Assembly (NCBI RefSeq): GCF_001718195.1
Contig: NZ_MCNV01000002.1
Coordinates: 124,001 to 188,000 of the forward strand
Reading direction: 5' to 3'
DNA from: Paraburkholderia nodosa
Lineage (GTDB): Bacteria; Pseudomonadota; Gammaproteobacteria; Burkholderiales; Burkholderiaceae
DNA: 64,000 nucleotides
This document shows positions 60,369 to 64,000 of this stretch, in pieces. The translations under genes were made by a program, and so were the position numbers. The notes under the pieces were generated by a model, which was not told where the DNA came from, did no database searches, and saw only the letters and a program-made list of their open reading frames with translations. The stretch's first letter is position 1. Each line of letters starts with the position of its first letter.

Positions 60369-60400
60369 ACGTTGGGCGCCGCCTGCGCGGCGCCCAACGT
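60369..60400 (-). terminator. Strong hairpin terminator of the GH92 gene
   Basis: Perfect 14-bp arms ACGTTGGGCGCCGC / GCGGCGCCCAACGT around CTGC, three bases beyond the stop at 60403. No T run. Confidence 0.75.
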
Positions 60401-60402
60401 AT

Positions 60403-63342
60403 TCAAGGCGCTGCCGCGATACCGAACACATGCAACTTGCCTTCGCTGGACTGCCTTGGCAATGTCACGCTCGCCACCAGCTTGCCTGGTGTCAGCGGCA
60501 CCGACTGCGCAAACAGATAAGTCTTGACGCCGTCGGTCGAACCGTTGCCGCCATTGCGATACCCGGTGGTCAACGCGATCGGGTCCACCGGAGCCGCGCT
60601 GCCTCCATTGAGAGTCCAGTCGTCAAAGGCGAGCGTGAACGGCGTGGTCGTCCCATCGGTATAGGTCACGAGCGCGGCTCCCGAGCCTGGGCCGTTGTTG
60701 GCCGAACCCAGCAGAACCAGCGAGTGACCGGTCGTCCCGGGCGGCATCGCAATCGTCTGTCCTACCGCCACCGCGTTATCGAGCGGTCCATTCGACAGAA
60801 CGAAGCTTGCTCCGCCGACAACGAACGGCTTGCCCGGCGCCGCGCCGGCCGCAGCCAATGCAGTCGACGAGTAGCTGAACAGAGAGCCGTCGAAGTCCGA
60901 ACCGAGGCCGTCGGTGTCGGTGCTGCCGTCGGCGCTGATGCCGTGGTTGTTGAAAGCATCCGCCACGTTGCGCGCGACCGGCACCCCGTAGGACGGAGGC
61001 GCATCGGCCGGGTTCGCGCCCCACTGCGAAGGTGACGAACCCATCGCAAAGTTCAGCGTCGCGCCATTGGCGAGTGCGTCAACTTCCAGCCAGGAACGAT
61101 TGTGAGCGCTGCCATTGACGGTGAGCCCCTGCACATAATTCGCGCTGGGCGCGCCGGGTGCATTGATGCGCAACGTCTTGCCGTTGCCGAGATGAACGAC
61201 GATCGAGGAGAATTGCGGGCTGCCGATCGCAAAGCCCCCGGCGCCCGGGATCTCCGGATAAAGGCCCAGCGCGCCCCACACATACCAGCCCGACACGGCG
61301 CCCAGGTCGTCATTCCCGGGCAAACCGTTCGGCCCCGTGCCAAAGGCGCTCGCCATGATCTGCTGGACGACATTCTGCGTGCCCGATGGCGAACCTGCCC
61401 AGTTATACAACCAGGGCACCTCGAAGGTCGGCTCGTTGCCCATATAGAAGTTGGGCAGCGTCGTCCCCGCATTCAGCACGGTAAAGAACGTGTTCAGCCG
61501 CGAGACCACCGGCGTATTTCCGCCCAATTGCGCGAACAAGCCAGTCGGGTTGAACGGCACCATCCATGTGTACTGCTCAGCGTTGCCCTCCACGTAGTTG
61601 TCGGTGCTGCCCTGGTTCTCCGGAATCCACGTGCCGTCGGAGTTGCGTCCGGCAATAAGAGGCGGCGTCAGGGAAGTGTTGAGCAGGTTCTGCCAGTAGC
61701 CCGAGCGGCTACGCAGCATTTTCTGGATCGCCGTGTTGCCCAGTGCTCCGGCAAACTGTGAGATCGCGAAATCGCTGCTGCCGTACTCCAGCGTGGACGA
61801 AGCCTGCCCCCATTCACCGTTCGTGATGTAGCCGAACTGTAGATAGCTGGCGCGCCCGCCGTTGGTCGTCACGCCGTTGCAGGCGGTGCCGGGAATGTTG
61901 GCCATCTGGATCATATGCCTCAAGGCGCCCGCCGTATCGAACTTGCGCGCACCGAAGGCATACGCGCCCGCCACGATAATCGAGCCGGCGTCGCCCGGCA
62001 TCACGCCGTCTTCGACGTTGTCATTCACCCAATGTGGAATGGCCCCGCACTGATCCGCATCGTTGACGAGCGACTGCGCCATATCGCTCGTTTCCTCAGG
62101 AAACAGCGTGGCGTTGAGCGGTATCAGCGAACGATAGATGTCCCAACCCGAAAAGCTGGTGTACTGCGCAGCATGGCCAGCGCTGACCTGATGGACCTTC
62201 TGGTCGAAGCCGATGTATTGGCCATTCACATCGCTGAATACGCTCGGTGCCCATGATGCGTGATAGAAGGCCGTGTAGAACTTCGTCAACGCCGTGGTAT
62301 CGCTACTGCTCACCTGAATGGTGTTGAGGCGCTGATTCCATATCGCATCGGCAACCTTCTTGACGCCATCAAAATCCCATGAAGGATTTTCTGCCTGGAG
62401 ATTATTTTTGGCGTTTGCGACGCTCACATATGAAATGCCGATTTTCATCAATACTGTGGCGCCTTTTCCGAAATTCATCACGGCAACGCCATTGTTAAAG
62501 GATGATGTCTTTACAAATGGCTGACTGAACTCCGCATAGAAGTACACCGGAACATTCGTTGAATTACCGCAAAAGTGGCCCCCCGTGGTACTGCCCGAAA
62601 TGGTTCTCGCGTCGACCTGCGCGACCGAACCGGCCACGTTCGTCTGCGTGTTTGTATACGTCGTGTTGAGCACGAGCGTCGAAGGCTGATTGTCAGGATA
62701 CGTGAAGCGTCCAAAGCCGGTACGCAGGGTTGCAGTCAACTCGACCTTCACCTGGTTATCGAGCAGTACCGCATAGGCGCCCGCTACCGACTTCTCGTTG
62801 GTATGGCTAAACGTCTGCGCGAGCGGCCTGGTGGCATCGAGCGTCGGCATGACGGGGAATTCGCCGTCATTTCCCGAACAACCGGCACCGCTCATATGTG
62901 TGAGACTGAAACTCTGGATCGAGCCGATGTCGTAGTAGTAACCGGCCGGCGAACCGGGCTCCGCGCTGTTCGAGGGAGCCGAGGTGGTATTCGTATCGGG
63001 TGCCCACTGCACCATGCCGTTCGGCAGGCCCGCCGCGGGTACGACACTGCCAGCCTGCCCTGCTGGCACGGGGTTGGGAGAGTTGCTGGCCAACGTGCCG
63101 ATCAGCGGGTTGACATACCGCGTCAATTGCAGGGTGCCATGATCGGAAACGGGAATTTGCTCGGCGGCAGCGACAGCCGCGTTCGCACTGCGGGAACCGG
63201 TACTGGAACTAACCTGAGCTGCTGCCTTAAGCTGGTCAGCCGCGACAGCGGCAGAGCCGGACTGGCCTGGACTATCTCCTCCACAACCCGCCAAAGAACC
63301 AATGATGATCGTGGCGGCCGCAAGACGGCGTAAATCTATCAT
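60403..63342 (-). CDS. GH92 alpha-mannosidase, secreted lipoprotein, with extra C-terminal domain
   Basis: GGAGAC precedes the ATG; the 979-residue product has a lipoprotein signal with lipobox LAGC. GH92 hallmarks are VNPLIGT near residue 80, YYYDIGSIQSFSLTHMSGAG, GGWDIYR-like SGWDIYRSL, NVEDGVMPGDAGSI, NEPTFEVPWLYNWAG and NDDLGAVSGWYVWGALGLYP, which hold the catalytic acid/base and calcium sites. GH92 enzymes are Ca2+-dependent exo-alpha-mannosidases, mostly acting on fungal or host glycans. The last ~170 residues (from about DADGSTDTDGLGSDFD) are beta-rich and resemble a carbohydrate-binding domain. Flanked by AT-rich DNA and relics, it may have been acquired. Confidence 0.88.
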   Translation of the reverse strand: MIDLRRLAAATIIIGSLAGCGGDSPGQSGSAAVAADQLKAAAQVSSSTGSRSANAAVAAAEQIPVSDHGTLQLTRYVNPLIGTLASNSPNPVPAGQAGSVVPAAGLPNGMVQWAPDTNTTSAPSNSAEPGSPAGYYYDIGSIQSFSLTHMSGAGCSGNDGEFPVMPTLDATRPLAQTFSHTNEKSVAGAYAVLLDNQVKVELTATLRTGFGRFTYPDNQPSTLVLNTTYTNTQTNVAGSVAQVDARTISGSTTGGHFCGNSTNVPVYFYAEFSQPFVKTSSFNNGVAVMNFGKGATVLMKIGISYVSVANAKNNLQAENPSWDFDGVKKVADAIWNQRLNTIQVSSSDTTALTKFYTAFYHASWAPSVFSDVNGQYIGFDQKVHQVSAGHAAQYTSFSGWDIYRSLIPLNATLFPEETSDMAQSLVNDADQCGAIPHWVNDNVEDGVMPGDAGSIIVAGAYAFGARKFDTAGALRHMIQMANIPGTACNGVTTNGGRASYLQFGYITNGEWGQASSTLEYGSSDFAISQFAGALGNTAIQKMLRSRSGYWQNLLNTSLTPPLIAGRNSDGTWIPENQGSTDNYVEGNAEQYTWMVPFNPTGLFAQLGGNTPVVSRLNTFFTVLNAGTTLPNFYMGNEPTFEVPWLYNWAGSPSGTQNVVQQIMASAFGTGPNGLPGNDDLGAVSGWYVWGALGLYPEIPGAGGFAIGSPQFSSIVVHLGNGKTLRINAPGAPSANYVQGLTVNGSAHNRSWLEVDALANGATLNFAMGSSPSQWGANPADAPPSYGVPVARNVADAFNNHGISADGSTDTDGLGSDFDGSLFSYSSTALAAAGAAPGKPFVVGGASFVLSNGPLDNAVAVGQTIAMPPGTTGHSLVLLGSANNGPGSGAALVTYTDGTTTPFTLAFDDWTLNGGSAAPVDPIALTTGYRNGGNGSTDGVKTYLFAQSVPLTPGKLVASVTLPRQSSEGKLHVFGIAAAP

Positions 63343-63709
63343 GGCTGTCTCCTGAGTATCACTACGCGTATCTGGCTTTCTTTAGTTATCCTGTTTATCC
63401 ATGTGGCATGTGGTATCTGGCTGGAAGTCATGCTATACGAGACATTTGAATCGCGTCAATTGATTATCCGTTGGCGTTTTGTGTTTATCAGAAATTACTA
63501 AACAAGTGATTTCATGACGCAACTTCACGTGTTAGTCGCTGCGCATAATCGGTCCAACATGCAGGAGCATGTGTTCACATGCGACGACGACTGAGTTCAG
63601 TCGTGTCATATTTTCACGCAACCGCGCATTTTCGCTAAAAGTGCCCGAACGGTGGCAGGAACACTCGATGCGCGGCGTTCTCATCAACCCCAAAGGCAGG
63701 AGCGAGAGC
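63343..63709. other. AT-rich divergent intergenic region
   Basis: 367 bp between the GH92 and cupin genes, clearly lower in GC than the coding flanks, especially 63355-63560 (TTTAGTTATCCTG, TCAATTGATTATC). No gene-like frame or perfect repeat is seen. It probably holds both promoters and may be a target for H-NS-type silencing (inference). Confidence 0.5.
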
Positions 63710-64000
63710 ATGATTGAACCTACTGACTTTCTGGCCATGACGACTGCACTACGCGACGGTTATCGCAATGAGGTCGTCACGACGGTCAACGATCACGACA
63801 TTCACGTCAGCGTGATGGAGGTGCCGTACTTCTGGCATTTTCATCCCGACTCCGATGAGACGTTCATCGGAATCGAGGGCGTATTGCTCATTGACTTTGA
63901 AGAAGGGACAACGGAGTTGCGCGCGGGTCAGTTGCTGACCATCCCCGCAGGCGTGCGCCACCGCACGCGCCCGGGCGGTGCACGCTCGATCAACTTGACG
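63710..64000 (+). CDS. Cupin-domain protein (3' end outside window)
   Basis: AGGAGCGAGAG precedes the ATG at 63710; 97 codons are present and the frame is open to the window edge. The sequence is a small cupin barrel: motif 1 FWHFHPDSDETFIGIEG with metal ligands H43, H45 and E50, and motif 2 LRAGQLLTIPAGVRHRTRP with the final His. Small cupins bind a metal and act as isomerases, dioxygenases or sensors. Function cannot be read; probably most of the protein is included. Confidence 0.85.
   Translation, partial: MIEPTDFLAMTTALRDGYRNEVVTTVNDHDIHVSVMEVPYFWHFHPDSDETFIGIEGVLLIDFEEGTTELRAGQLLTIPAGVRHRTRPGGARSINLT

Overview
The window is high-GC bacterial chromosome. Protein families and gene style point to a Burkholderiales member of the Paraburkholderia/Caballeronia/Burkholderia kind: an H-NS family protein, a YdcJ/HglS-type DUF1338 enzyme, many LysR and FCD-type GntR regulators, GTG starts and strong GGAG ribosome sites. 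This assignment is inference from the proteins, not a search. I see no rRNA, tRNA, CRISPR array, prophage or insertion sequence. Both ends cut a gene: a phospholipase D-like protein at the left and a cupin protein at the right.

Layout. 1-5.4 kb: a PLD-like gene, a GntR relic beside a trans-3-hydroxy-L-proline dehydratase, two small exported proteins, an H-NS-like protein, a Nudix hydrolase and a HAD dehalogenase with a second GntR relic. 5.4-17.7 kb: an amino-acid catabolic island that reads as a nearly complete lysine/pipecolate route: D-amino-acid dehydrogenase and cyclic ketimine reductase, pipecolate-oxidase-like FAD enzyme, AmaB-type aldehyde dehydrogenase, 2-aminoadipate-type aminotransferase and the DUF1338 2-oxoadipate to 2-hydroxyglutarate enzyme. 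It also has a periplasmic amino-acid-binding protein, an XRE-cupin regulator, a LysR regulator and an asparaginase. Two sets of shared DNA elements tie it together: a TTTCC-N4-GGAAA-like palindrome at four places and a 48-bp sequence repeated upstream of two genes. 17.7-29.7 kb: glycogen debranching-type enzyme, citrate synthase, small conserved protein, esterases, a solitary MreB paralogue, a DHA2 drug exporter, glutaminase, GST and a Ser-rich protein.

29.8-36.7 kb: an HtrA-like protease without signal peptide next to an atypical LuxR-type regulator, several exported or small unknown proteins, an epoxide hydrolase, a BamE-like lipoprotein and a broken acyl-CoA synthetase start with a local inversion. 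36.7-43.8 kb: an MHS-family transporter, then a divergent pair made of a SulP anion transporter with STAS and cyclic-nucleotide-binding domains and a SAM-cyclase-ATPase-TPR adenylate cyclase, a plausible private cAMP circuit. 43.9-50.1 kb: DUF899 protein and a four-gene asparagine/aspartate operon (periplasmic asparaginase, MFS carrier, LysR, aspartase).

50.3-54.5 kb: scattered small genes (P-loop kinase, SnoaL-like, GNAT, META/DUF4377 lipoprotein, short unknowns). 54.7-59.6 kb: a tightly packed, translationally coupled operon (KPR/PanE-like reductase, VOC, MaoC, CaiB/BaiF CoA-transferase, AroE-like) with a divergent LysR and a perfect 14-bp palindrome between them; its substrate is unknown and it is the best candidate for an undescribed catabolic pathway. 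59.7-64 kb: DUF1330 protein, RidA and GNAT relics, a large exported GH92 mannosidase with an extra C-terminal domain, an AT-rich gap and the start of a cupin gene.
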